From CAYJEQ01 sp964369235 (GTDB taxonomy: Bacteria; Bacillota; Clostridia; Oscillospirales; Ruminococcaceae): a stretch of DNA of 36,934 bases. The notes under the pieces were generated by a model, which worked only from the letters and a program-made list of their open reading frames with translations, ran no database searches and was not told the DNA's origin. Of this stretch, positions 8,108 to 15,900 are shown piece after piece (the first letter of the stretch is position 1; each line of letters starts with the position of its first letter). The translations under genes and the position numbers were made by a program. The DNA is taken from positions 1-36,934 of the forward strand of contig CAYJEQ010000017.1 of assembly GCA_964369235.1 (NCBI GenBank), given 5' to 3'.

Positions 8108-8335
8108 TTACTTGTTGTTTTCGATGTATGCTACAATGTCGCCCACTGTTTTCATATTTGCAAGTTCTTCATCTGGGATGGAAATTTCAAATGCTTCTTC
8201 TAGAGCCATGTTGATTTCAACAGCGTCTAGGGAGTCAGCGCCTAGATCATCAGATAGGCTAGCTTCCATAGTAACATCATCAGCCTCGCAGTTAATAGTA
8301 TCTACAATTACATCTTTTACTTTTTCAAAAATCAT
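8108..8335 (-). CDS. acpP: Acyl carrier protein
   Basis: ACP carries growing acyl chains on 4'-phosphopantetheine. The 75-residue acidic helical protein has the attachment motif LGADSLDAVEI with Ser35 as the modified residue. Size and composition are standard. It is the first gene of the fab cluster, has AGAAAGG 9 nt before its ATG, and is followed by a terminator-like hairpin. Its promoter overlaps a palindrome that is the likely MarR operator. Confidence 0.97.
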   Translation of the reverse strand: MIFEKVKDVIVDTINCEADDVTMEASLSDDLGADSLDAVEINMALEEAFEISIPDEELANMKTVGDIVAYIENNK

Positions 8336-8392
8336 AATAAAGTTCCTTTCTTTAGGTGAATAATAATTAAATTTTTTTAGTTAAAAGTTTTT

Positions 8393-8410
8393 AGTTAAAT
8401 CTTTTTAACT
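8393..8410. promoter_or_regulatory. Palindromic operator candidate for the MarR/FabT-like regulator
   Basis: AGTTAAA-TCTT-TTTAACT is a perfect 7-bp inverted repeat with a 4-bp spacer. A further direct half-site (AGTTAAA at 8379-8385) lies 14 bp away in the same orientation. The palindrome sits just downstream of the predicted acpP transcription start, a repressing position. The size fits a MarR dimer. The sequence is not the streptococcal FabT box, so the link to the gene at 623-1081 is inference. Confidence 0.6.
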
Positions 8411-8421
8411 ATTTCTTGCTC

Positions 8422-8450
8422 ATATTATCACTATTTTTTGCCTTTGTCAA
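8422..8450 (-). promoter_or_regulatory. Promoter of the fab cluster (acpP)
   Basis: On the minus strand a perfect -35 TTGACA (8445-8450) is followed by TAATAT at 17 bp (8422-8427) or GATAAT at 15 bp (8424-8429) as -10. The start would be near 8416, giving a leader of about 80 nt to acpP that includes the palindrome. Confidence 0.7.
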
Positions 8451-8873
8451 CTTATAAACATAGTTTTTCAAGAAAAATTCATAATTTATTAATATAAACA
8501 CTGTGACAAATGTATATTGACTTATTTAAAAACCTATTTACTAAGCCATATATATAATAGGTATAACTAGTAATATTTTAGGCGCATTTAAAAAAAATAA
8601 TCAAAATCCCATTAACAATGGCTTTATTATTAAAAAATATATAAATCTTATAAATTATAGACTGAATTTTTTGGTTAAAAATTTTTCCTCCTTACACCTT
8701 ATATAAACCTGTGTTTTTTTGCTAAAATATCCTATATTTTTCTTATTTAACCCATTTAATCACAGTTTAGATTGTTATATTATACAAAATCACCTATCTA
8801 TCCACCTAGCCTATAAGTCAAAATATTTAAATACAGGCTACATTTGATAGAATTTGTGCCACTTAAAACTTTA
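8451..8873. other. AT-rich intergenic stretch, nothing coding seen
   Basis: Between the divergent fab and ABC-F promoters lie over 400 bp of strongly AT-rich sequence. One GGAGG-like string on the minus strand (near 8687) has no start codon at a usable distance. I see no convincing RNA fold. Confidence 0.6.
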
Positions 8874-8903
8874 TTGGACAATATCTTTTCTATATGTTAT
8901 ACT
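8874..8903 (+). promoter_or_regulatory. Probable promoter of the ABC-F gene
   Basis: TTGGAC (8874-8879), 18-bp spacer, TATACT (8898-8903). Transcription from here would give a leader of about 170 nt that contains the hairpin at 8945-9003. Further TATAAT strings at about 8947 and 9032 lack good -35 boxes. Confidence 0.5.
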
Positions 8904-8944
8904 AATACGGTTATGTAAATATGTATTAACTGTATAAATACTGT

Positions 8945-9003
8945 GATATAATCAAGTTATATCTTCCATTTTATATGGGATTTATCAACTTGATGGATTA
9001 TGT
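8945..9003 (+). promoter_or_regulatory. Folded leader upstream of the ABC-F gene
   Basis: ATCAAGTT (8951-8958) pairs perfectly with AACTTGAT (8987-8994). The pairing can extend outward (ATAAT with ATTAT), and inside CCAT pairs with ATGG. There is no U-run, so it is not a plain terminator. Leader structures often control ABC-F genes, but no leader peptide was found. Confidence 0.4.
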
Positions 9004-9079
9004 CAAAAAATCTTAGGTAATCATAGTATAATGGCAGTGCATATTTATTTCAGTATTTTATACCATTTTGGGAGGCAAC

Positions 9080-10684
9080 ATGATTACAGTATCCGATGTA
9101 ACTTTGGCATTTAGCGGTACCCCACTATTTAAAGATGTGGATCTTAAATTCACACCTGGGAACTGCTACGGTATTATCGGCGCAAACGGCGCTGGTAAAT
9201 CCACATTTTTAAAACTGCTGTCAGGTGTTCTTGACACAACTAAGGGCTCTATTATTATCCCTGAAAAAACCCGTATCTCTGTACTAAAGCAGGATCACTA
9301 TGCTTTTGACGAGTACACTGTACTTGATACAATTATTATGGGTAACCCTCGTCTATACGAGCTAATCAAAGCTAAAGAAGAGCTTTATAGCAAGGAAGAC
9401 TTTACCGAAGAAGACGGTATCCTAGCTACCGAGCTAGAAGCGGAATTTGAAGAGCTAGACGGTTGGAATGCAGAAACCGAAGCTTTAAAACTTCTAAAAG
9501 GTCTTGGTATTGAGAATGATATTCTTTATACTATGATGAATACACTAACAGGTAAGGATAAGGTTAAGGTTTTACTGGCTAGTGCTCTATTTGGCAAGCC
9601 AGAAGTAATCCTACTTGATGAGCCTACTAACCACCTTGATCTAGTATCTATTAACTGGTTGGAAGATTTCCTAATGGATTATCATGGCACAGTTATTGTA
9701 GTATCCCATGACCGTCACTTCCTAAATACCGTTTGTACACATATCGTTGATATTGACTACGGTAAGATTAAGATGTATGTTGGTAACTATGAGTTCTGGT
9801 ATGAGTCCAGCCAGTTAATGCAGAGACTTCTAAAGGAACAAAACCGTAAGGCAGAGGACAAGATTAAAGATCTTCAGAACTTTATCGCTCGATTCTCCGC
9901 TAATAAATCCAAGGCTAAACAGGCTACTTCTAGAAGAAAGCTTATTGATAAGCTAACTGTTGAAGAAATGCCTGCATCTTCCAGAAGATATCCATATGTA
10001 GGCTTTACAATGGATAGAGAGATTGGTAAAGATGTATTAATGGTTGAGGGTATCTCTAAGACTATTGATGGTGTTAAGGTGCTAGATAACGTATCCTTTA
10101 TTATGGGTCGTGAGGACAAGATTGCCTTTGTTGGTGAGAATGAAATCGCTATTACTGCACTATTTAAAATCCTTGCTGGGGAAATGGAAGCTGACGAAGG
10201 TAGCTTTAAATGGGGTGTAAGTACATCTCAGTCCTACTTCCCTAAGGATAACTCAGAGTACTTTAATGACTGTGACCTATCTATTATCCAGTGGCTAATG
10301 CAGTTCTCTAAGGACGATTCTGAAACCTTCCTAAGAGGTTTCCTAGGCCGTATGCTATTCTCTGGTGAGGAAGTTTACAAGGCAGTTAAGGTACTTAGTG
10401 GTGGTGAGAAGGTTAGATGTATGCTGTCTAAAATGATGATGTACGGCTCTAATGTTCTACTGATGGATCAGCCTACCAACCACCTTGACCTTGAGTCTAT
10501 TACAGCAGTTAATAACTCTATGACCGACTTTAAGGGCGCTATTATCTTCTCCTCCCATGACTATGAGTTTGTACAGACAGTTGCAAACCGTATTATGGAG
10601 CTACAGCCAGATGGCACACTATTTGATAGAAAGTGCACATATGAAGAATTTGTAGAGCTAAAAATTAAACAGGGTAAGCAGTAA
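9080..10684 (+). CDS. ABC-F ATPase (YkpA/YbiT type) with one degenerate ATP site
   Basis: This 534-residue protein has two ABC domains joined by a charged linker and no membrane segment, the layout of ABC-F proteins that act on ribosomes. NBD1 has Walker A GANGAGKST (34-42) and Walker B LLDEPTNHLD (E181), but its signature is LTGKD (156-160) instead of LSGGQ. NBD2 keeps LSGGE (439-443), but its Walker A is GENEIAIT with Ile358 in place of the catalytic Lys, and its Walker B is MDQPTNHLD with Gln464 in place of the catalytic Glu. All losses fall on the same composite site, leaving one competent site. The start is the ATG at 9080 with GGGAGG 4 nt upstream; a TTG four codons earlier overlaps the binding site. 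It most resembles the YkpA/YbiT group, so antibiotic resistance is not implied. Confidence 0.9.
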   Translation: MITVSDVTLAFSGTPLFKDVDLKFTPGNCYGIIGANGAGKSTFLKLLSGVLDTTKGSIIIPEKTRISVLKQDHYAFDEYTVLDTIIMGNPRLYELIKAKEELYSKEDFTEEDGILATELEAEFEELDGWNAETEALKLLKGLGIENDILYTMMNTLTGKDKVKVLLASALFGKPEVILLDEPTNHLDLVSINWLEDFLMDYHGTVIVVSHDRHFLNTVCTHIVDIDYGKIKMYVGNYEFWYESSQLMQRLLKEQNRKAEDKIKDLQNFIARFSANKSKAKQATSRRKLIDKLTVEEMPASSRRYPYVGFTMDREIGKDVLMVEGISKTIDGVKVLDNVSFIMGREDKIAFVGENEIAITALFKILAGEMEADEGSFKWGVSTSQSYFPKDNSEYFNDCDLSIIQWLMQFSKDDSETFLRGFLGRMLFSGEEVYKAVKVLSGGEKVRCMLSKMMMYGSNVLLMDQPTNHLDLESITAVNNSMTDFKGAIIFSSHDYEFVQTVANRIMELQPDGTLFDRKCTYEEFVELKIKQGKQ

Positions 10685-10690
10685 AATATA

Positions 10691-10713
10691 AATTTATCCC
10701 ACTGGGATAAATT
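10691..10713. terminator. Short hairpin after the ABC-F gene
   Basis: AATTTATCCC and GGGATAAATT form a perfect 10-bp stem with a 3-nt loop, 6 bp after the stop. There is no U-run, so it may protect the mRNA 3' end or act with the two terminators that follow. Confidence 0.5.
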
Positions 10714-10718
10714 ACAAT

Positions 10719-10760
10719 AAAACCAAAGCTACCACTTTTAAAAGTGGTAGCTTTGGTTTT
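10719..10760. terminator. Bidirectional terminator, 42-bp perfect palindrome
   Basis: AAAACCAAAGCTACCACTTTT is followed directly by its exact reverse complement. With A-runs at the left and T-runs at the right it works in both directions, serving the ABC-F gene (plus) and the cysteine-synthase-family gene (minus). A near-copy occurs at 30074-30116. Confidence 0.85.
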
Positions 10761-10814
10761 CATTTAATAATGGCTCATTGTCAATAGTTGGTGCCAAAGA
10801 TAAAACGGAATATG

Positions 10815-10844
10815 AGTAGGTGGTGGAAGCCACCTACTTTTTTT
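10815..10844 (+). terminator. Second plus-strand terminator
   Basis: AGTAGGTGG (10815-10823) and CCACCTACT (10830-10838) form a 9-bp stem with a 6-nt loop, followed by a run of seven T. It acts on the plus strand only and backs up the palindrome before it, limiting read-through into the convergent gene. Confidence 0.8.
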
Positions 10845-11852
10845 CTATCTATGTACCCTAACCCCTACAATCTTTATATCTTTAGTTAGGTGATCTTCTT
10901 CATAAGGCTGTTCCTTTGCATAATCGGTAGTTAGATATTTCTTATTATCATCAGAAAATACTGTGGTAATTACTGTATCCCTACCTAACTGATTTTTTGC
11001 TATAATGGCTCCTAGCATATTTGCCCCTGAGGATATTCCAACCCCTAACCCCTGAGTTTTTGATAACATTCTTGCCATGTTAATAGCATCACCGTCATCA
11101 ACCTGTATTATCCTATCCATCCAAGGTGCATTTTTTACTATATCAGGTATAAATTCATCAGATATACCAGCTATTCTATGAGATCCCACCTTGTAACCAG
11201 TAGTTAGTGTTGGTGAGCTTTTAGGCTCTAGTGGCATAATCAGTGCATTAGGATTTATTTCCTTTAGCTTTCTGCCTGTGCCTACAACCGTTCCACCTGT
11301 TCCTACTCCAGCTACTAAGCCATCAGCCTTTAGTCCTAATTTCTCTAGCTGACTAGCTATCTCACTACCTGTTCCTAAATAATGGGCTGTAGGATTATCT
11401 TCATTTGCAAACTGACAAGGTAGAAAAGCTCCTATTTCTTTATTTAGGATTTTGGTTTTTTCAATAGATCCTAGAAATCCGCCTTCCTCTTTAGACACCA
11501 GTCTTACCTCGGCACCAAAGCTTTCCATTAGATGTACTCGCTCTTTACTCATCCAATCAGGCATATAGATAATAGCTGGATTGCCTAGCTGGGCTCCTAT
11601 GGCACAAAAAGCTATTCCTGCATTTCCCGAAGTTGCCTCGGTAAGATACTGACCTTCCTTTATAGCTCCTGTTCTGTATGCCTCAGCCATCATATACAGG
11701 GCTGGGCGATCCTTTATACTACCTGTTAGATTATAATGCTCTGCCTTAGCATATATTACATCCTCTACCCCCTTATAACTATAATGTATCTCTAATAATG
11801 GGGTATTTCCAATCAAGGAGGATAATTCTTTGATTTTTTCTGTATACTTCAT
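10845..11852 (-). CDS. PLP-dependent cysteine synthase family protein
   Basis: The protein (335 residues from the ATG at 11852) is a fold-type II PLP enzyme like CysK: PLP lysine in NLTGSIKDRPA (Lys47), the substrate loop TSGNAG, the phosphate-binding GVGTGGTVVGTG, and a C-terminal TVFSDDNKKYLTT where CysK has the PDxGERYLST segment. It should make or break cysteine-type C-S bonds from an activated serine. The departures NLTGS (CysK NPGGS) and SDDNKKYL mark a side branch, so O-acetylserine as substrate is not certain. I chose the ATG at 11852 because AGAAAGG stands 13 nt upstream; the ATG 12 bp earlier is only 1 nt from it. A 16-codon frame ends 2 bp before this start. Confidence 0.85.
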   Translation of the reverse strand: MKYTEKIKELSSLIGNTPLLEIHYSYKGVEDVIYAKAEHYNLTGSIKDRPALYMMAEAYRTGAIKEGQYLTEATSGNAGIAFCAIGAQLGNPAIIYMPDWMSKERVHLMESFGAEVRLVSKEEGGFLGSIEKTKILNKEIGAFLPCQFANEDNPTAHYLGTGSEIASQLEKLGLKADGLVAGVGTGGTVVGTGRKLKEINPNALIMPLEPKSSPTLTTGYKVGSHRIAGISDEFIPDIVKNAPWMDRIIQVDDGDAINMARMLSKTQGLGVGISSGANMLGAIIAKNQLGRDTVITTVFSDDNKKYLTTDYAKEQPYEEDHLTKDIKIVGVRVHR

Positions 11853-11854
11853 AC

Positions 11855-11905
11855 TTATGACCATTCCTTTCTCTTAGTTTGCACGGTTTGAAATTTTATT
11901 TTCAT
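11855..11905 (-). CDS. Possible 16-residue leader ORF before the cysteine-synthase-family gene
   Basis: An ATG at 11905 with GAAAGG 12 nt upstream opens a frame encoding MKIKFQTVQTKRKEWS and stopping with TAA 2 bp before the downstream ATG. The downstream ribosome binding site lies within its last codons, so it could couple translation. It contains no cysteine, which argues against simple cysteine attenuation. It may be chance; conservation in relatives would decide. Confidence 0.35.
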   Translation of the reverse strand: MKIKFQTVQTKRKEWS

Positions 11906-12051
11906 ACTTCACCAACGCCTTTCGGTATTACTCTTTATAATTTATCTATTTACTATTTTACCACATAAAAACTACAAAATCCATCAATTTGATAAATATT
12001 ACATTTTTTTACATTTATTAAAGATAATATTAATTGTTAATAATATTTCAC

Positions 12052-12080
12052 TTGACTTTTGGTGATAAATTTAATATTAT
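12052..12080 (+). promoter_or_regulatory. Probable promoter of the RNase J gene
   Basis: TTGACT (12052-12057), 17-bp spacer, TATTAT (12075-12080). A start near 12087 gives a leader of about 375 nt, unusually long for this window. Confidence 0.65.
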
Positions 12081-12086
12081 ATTATT

Positions 12087-12462
12087 TAGTGTAGTGTTCG
12101 GAACTTGTCATGAAAAATTATCGCATATTTGATTTTTGTACTTTACATAAGCCTTTGGCTTTCCAAAACCTTAACCTCTGATCGTTTAAAGGGGTGGTTT
12201 TGCTTAGTTTATTCTATTTACTATGTGATTAATATTTTCTAATTTTATTATTTTAGCTTTATTTGGCTATAATAATCCTAGGACAATTTAAAACTTAAAA
12301 GGAAATAACTATCTGTCTATATCTCTATCTAGGCAAATAGCTACTTTTTTGCTGAATTTTTAGCATAATATCGGCTAAATCAGCTTGAAATTTATTACTT
12401 TCGGTAATCTACTCTACATATTTTTTAATAATAATATATATAATTAATCAAGGAGGAATATC
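12087..12462 (+). promoter_or_regulatory. Long structured 5' leader of the RNase J mRNA
   Basis: The leader holds GCC-TTT-GGC, a hairpin in which CAAAACC pairs with GGTTTTG (about 12164-12202, inner ACCTC/GGGGT), and a weaker stem near 12305-12347 (AACTAT with ATAGCT) ending in TTTTTT, a possible attenuator. No conserved riboswitch family is recognised. Ribonuclease genes are often autoregulated through their leaders, which is a plausible but untested role here. Confidence 0.4.
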
Positions 12463-14466
12463 GTGACAGAATCTAATAATAACCCAAAACCAAAAAGAGT
12501 CGGCAAACCACCTGTAAAATCTCAAAATAATCAAAATAATAATTCGGCTGAAGTATCAGAGCAGCCTAAAAATAGACCTTATTTTAAGAAAAACTACAAA
12601 AACAACAAGGGTGGCAAATCACCTAATAGAAAACCTCAAGCAGGTGAACCTCTAGCTACAGCAGTGGCAAATGCCCTAGCAGCAACAGTAGGCAGCGAAT
12701 CTACAGATGTAGCTACACCAGCTCAGTCCCAATCCCCAAAGAGAAACCACCGAACCCCTAATAGAAACCTTGGCAACAAGACTAAGCGTTCCACTGGTCG
12801 CAGAGGAACCCCTATTAAAATTACCTCTCTAGGTGGTGTTCACGAAATCGGCAAAAACTTAACTGTATACGAATGTGGCAGTGATATGTTTATGGTTGAC
12901 TGTGGACTTAGCTTCCCAGATGATGATATGCTAGGAATTGACCTAGTTATACCTGACTTCACCCATTTAATCAGAAATGTGGATAAACTAAGAGGTCTGG
13001 TACTTACTCATGGTCATGAGGATCATATCGGTGCTATCCCCTATCTAATCAAACAGGGTATAAATATTCCTATCTATGGTACTAAGTTAACCCTTGGTAT
13101 ACTAGAAGGTAAACTTAAGGAACATGGTTTGCTAAACAAAGCAAAACTTAATGTAGTAACTGCTGGCACAACTGTTAAACTAGGCTGTATGGCTGTAGAG
13201 TTTATTGCCGTAAACCACTCTATTCCAGATGCTTGTGGATTAGCTATATTTACACCAGCTGGTACAATTATTCAAACTGGTGACTTTAAGATTGACTTTA
13301 CCCCAGTAATGGGTGAGCCTGTTAATCTTGCTAGATTTGGAGAACTAGGAAGCAAGGGTGTTCTTGCCCTACTACCTGATTCCACCAATGCAGATAAGCC
13401 TGGGCTGAGCCTAAGTGAAAAAACAGTGTCTGACTCCTTTGCTAATCTATTTAGAAATGCTGGTAAAAAGCGTATACTAATTGCAACATTTGCATCTAAT
13501 GTACACCGTATCCAGACTATCTTTAACTATGCTATTGCTAACGGCCGTAAGGTTGCAGTATCTGGCAGAAGTATGGAGAATGTAGTAGCCAAGGCTACTG
13601 AGCTAGGTTACCTAAAATACCCACCTGAAATCCTAGTAAATATCGACCACATTAAAAACTATCGTGATGAAAACATCGTTATCGTTACAACAGGTAGTCA
13701 GGGCGAGCCTATGAGTGCTCTTGCTCGTATGGCTACTAACGATCACCGTAAAATCTCCATTACAGATAATGACTTTATTATAATCTCTGCCCATGCAATC
13801 CCAGGTAATGAGAAGCTGGTTAACCGTCTTGTAAATGATCTAATGAAGCTAGGTGCTGATGTTATCTACGATAAGAGATATAACACTCATGTTTCTGGTC
13901 ATGCTAATCAGGAAGATTTAAAGCTAATGCTACAGCTTACAAAACCTAAGTTTGTAATCCCACTTCACGGTGAGTACAAACATCTAAAATGCCAAAAAGA
14001 CCTAGCTCTTGACATTGGTATCCCATCAGAAAATATCCTAATACCTCACATTGGTAAGGAAATGCTACTAGATGGTGTTGATATTAAGGTTACTGGTGAT
14101 GTGCCAGCTGGTCGAGTAATGGTTGATGGACTAGGTATTGGCGATGTAGGTAGTATTGTACTTCGCGACCGTAAGCACCTATCAGAAGATGGGCTGATTG
14201 TAGTAGTATCTACTATTGACTCTGCAACAGGTGATATTATCGCTGGCCCTGACATCGTTTCTCGTGGATTTGTCTATGTCAGAGAATCTGAGGACATGAT
14301 GAAGGAAGCTAGAGAAATCTGTCTAAAGGCGCTTAATAATACCACATCTGCTAGTTACAGAGATTGGAACGGTATGAAACAGGCTGTCAGAGAGCAACTT
14401 AATCAGTATATCTACAGCAAAACCAAGCGTAATCCAATGATCCTACCAATTATTCAGGAAGTATAA
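12463..14466 (+). CDS. rnj: Ribonuclease J
   Basis: RNase J is a dual endo- and 5'-exoribonuclease that matures rRNA and degrades mRNA. After a disordered N-terminal extension of about 115 residues, rich in Asn, Pro, Lys and Gln, comes the metallo-beta-lactamase domain starting IKITSLGGVHEIGKN, with the zinc motif HGHEDH (183-188). Then come the beta-CASP part (TFASNVHRIQ, VTTGSQGEPMSAL), HVSGHA, and a C-terminal domain ending in NPMILPIIQEV. At 667 residues it is about 110 longer than B. subtilis RNase J1, all from the extension. The start is GTG, with AAGGAGG 6 nt upstream. J1 and J2 cannot be told apart from this window. Confidence 0.95.
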   Translation: MTESNNNPKPKRVGKPPVKSQNNQNNNSAEVSEQPKNRPYFKKNYKNNKGGKSPNRKPQAGEPLATAVANALAATVGSESTDVATPAQSQSPKRNHRTPNRNLGNKTKRSTGRRGTPIKITSLGGVHEIGKNLTVYECGSDMFMVDCGLSFPDDDMLGIDLVIPDFTHLIRNVDKLRGLVLTHGHEDHIGAIPYLIKQGINIPIYGTKLTLGILEGKLKEHGLLNKAKLNVVTAGTTVKLGCMAVEFIAVNHSIPDACGLAIFTPAGTIIQTGDFKIDFTPVMGEPVNLARFGELGSKGVLALLPDSTNADKPGLSLSEKTVSDSFANLFRNAGKKRILIATFASNVHRIQTIFNYAIANGRKVAVSGRSMENVVAKATELGYLKYPPEILVNIDHIKNYRDENIVIVTTGSQGEPMSALARMATNDHRKISITDNDFIIISAHAIPGNEKLVNRLVNDLMKLGADVIYDKRYNTHVSGHANQEDLKLMLQLTKPKFVIPLHGEYKHLKCQKDLALDIGIPSENILIPHIGKEMLLDGVDIKVTGDVPAGRVMVDGLGIGDVGSIVLRDRKHLSEDGLIVVVSTIDSATGDIIAGPDIVSRGFVYVRESEDMMKEAREICLKALNNTTSASYRDWNGMKQAVREQLNQYIYSKTKRNPMILPIIQEV

Positions 14467-14528
14467 ACTGTTTCTATATTAATTGTTTTTACCCTAATAT
14501 TTAATAAAGAACTAATAAAAGTTAAATT

Positions 14529-14575
14529 CCCAATATACCGTAGCTATTAGAAATAGTGGTATATTGGGATTTCTT
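14529..14575 (+). terminator. Terminator of the RNase J gene
   Basis: CCCAATATACC (14529-14539) and GGTATATTGGG (14558-14568) form an 11-bp stem with a nested CTATT/AATAG pair, followed by ATTTCTTTT. It lies about 60 bp after the stop. Confidence 0.75.
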
Positions 14576-14635
14576 TTGTATGTGGTAAAAACATATGGAA
14601 AATTTTATAAAATAGCTATGCTAACAGATACTTTG

Positions 14636-14644
14636 TGGTATAAT
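14636..14644 (+). promoter_or_regulatory. Extended -10 promoter of the YiaK-like gene
   Basis: TGG-TATAAT (14636-14644) matches an extended -10 element (TGnTATAAT). No good -35 box lies 16-18 bp upstream, which extended -10 promoters do not need. Confidence 0.5.
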
Positions 14645-14692
14645 TATCTAAATAGATATAGGTATAATATGGTGAAATTTAAGGAGAATAAT

Positions 14693-15679
14693 ATGCTAGT
14701 TAAAAAGGAAGATATGTTGCAAGTACTACAGGAAAAACTAATTAAATATGGGCTTTGTAAGGAAATAGCAAAGGTATCTGCAGAGAACTTTGTGGAGAAT
14801 AGTTTATATGGGGTGCTGTCTCATGGGGTTAATAGATTTCCCAAAGTAATCTCCTACCTAGAAAAAGGATATATCAAACCAGAAAATAAGCCTAGCCTTG
14901 TACAGTCCATGGGAGCTTTAGAAAAATGGGATGGTAATCTAGGTATGGGAAACAGCAATGCTATAATATGTATGGATAGGGCAGTTGAGCTGGCAAAGGA
15001 ATATGGAATAGGCTGTGTGGCACTTAAAAATACCAACCACTGGATGAGAGCAGGTGCACTAGCTGTAAGAGGGGCAAAAGCTAATTGCGTAGGAATCTGC
15101 TGGTCTAATACCATGCCTAATATGCCAGCATGGGGAGGCACTGACAGAAGGATTGGCAACAATCCTATGGCTATAGCTGTACCCTTAAAGGATGGTGGTC
15201 ATGTATTGGTGGACAACGCCATGTCACAGTTTTCCTATGGAGCTATAGAATCAGCAAAGCTAGCTGGCAAAAAGCTACCTGTATATGGTGGTTTTGACAG
15301 TGAAGGTAATCTAAGCTGTGATCCAGTGGAAATTGAAAAAACTTGGCGTGTACTACCTATTGGTTACTGGAAGGGCTCGGGATTTTCTATACTACTTGAT
15401 ATGGCAGTAAGTTTACTATCCGAGGGCAATTCCACCAGTGATATAGGTAAAATAAGTAGCGATGAATACGGACTAAGTCAGATTTTCATTGCTATTAACG
15501 CAGAATCTAAAGGTGATGTAGTGGAGAGAATAATAGCAGATATTAAGAGCTCACAGTTAGTGGAGGGTGCAGAGGAGATTTTATATCCATCTGAGCGTGC
15601 TAATAAAGCCTTTATAGCCAATAGCCAAAATGGCATAGAGGTAAATGACGGGGTATGGAATAAGATACTAGCACTGTAA
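14693..15679 (+). CDS. Malate/lactate dehydrogenase family oxidoreductase, YiaK-like
   Basis: The 328-residue protein belongs to the NAD(P)-dependent YiaK/LDH2 family (2,3-diketo-L-gulonate reductase, ureidoglycolate and sulfolactate dehydrogenases). It shows SHGVNRFP with the family histidine, NTNHWMRAGALA, the GNNPMAIAVP region and GYWKGSGFSILLDM. Length matches YiaK (about 330). The start is the ATG at 14693 with AAGGAG 6 nt upstream; an upstream in-frame ATG would start within the terminator of the preceding gene. It stands alone between RNase J and RqcH with no sugar transport genes, so the substrate cannot be told. Confidence 0.85.
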   Translation: MLVKKEDMLQVLQEKLIKYGLCKEIAKVSAENFVENSLYGVLSHGVNRFPKVISYLEKGYIKPENKPSLVQSMGALEKWDGNLGMGNSNAIICMDRAVELAKEYGIGCVALKNTNHWMRAGALAVRGAKANCVGICWSNTMPNMPAWGGTDRRIGNNPMAIAVPLKDGGHVLVDNAMSQFSYGAIESAKLAGKKLPVYGGFDSEGNLSCDPVEIEKTWRVLPIGYWKGSGFSILLDMAVSLLSEGNSTSDIGKISSDEYGLSQIFIAINAESKGDVVERIIADIKSSQLVEGAEEILYPSERANKAFIANSQNGIEVNDGVWNKILAL

Positions 15680-15764
15680 AAATTAAGGTAAAACTGATTT
15701 TTATAGGTTAAGATAAAGCAGATATTATGACTGTAAGAGAACTTTTTAGCTAATAAGGGTTTTG

Positions 15765-15793
15765 TTGTTTATTTAGGTAATATGTGTTATAAT
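15765..15793 (+). promoter_or_regulatory. Promoter of the rqcH-lysO operon
   Basis: TTGTTT (15765-15770), 17-bp spacer, perfect TATAAT (15788-15793). The start would fall at about 15800, at the 5' edge of the leader hairpin. Confidence 0.75.
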
Positions 15794-15796
15794 CTC

Positions 15797-15854
15797 CTGT
15801 AGACTGCAAAAGAGACCTTGTATCAAAGAGGTTCTTTTGATAATAACACTACAG
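15797..15854 (+). promoter_or_regulatory. 5' hairpin leader of rqcH with two alternative folds
   Basis: CTGTAG (15797-15802) pairs with CTACAG (15849-15854) around CAAAAG/CTTTTG and ACCT/AGGT. A competing hairpin, TATCAAA with TTTGATA, uses the same right-hand bases. There is no U-run. A closed 5' end may stabilise the mRNA, and two exclusive folds could act as a switch. It does not match a riboswitch class that I know. Confidence 0.4.
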
Positions 15855-15900
15855 TTAAATAGATAGTGGATAGATAATTAGTAAATAGGAGGACAAAACA

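Noticed and set aside
11853..12051. T-box or S-box (SAM) riboswitch before the cysteine-synthase-family gene
   Set aside because: No T-box sequence (AGGGTGGNACCGCG-like) or SAM core could be found; only the short leader frame is visible.
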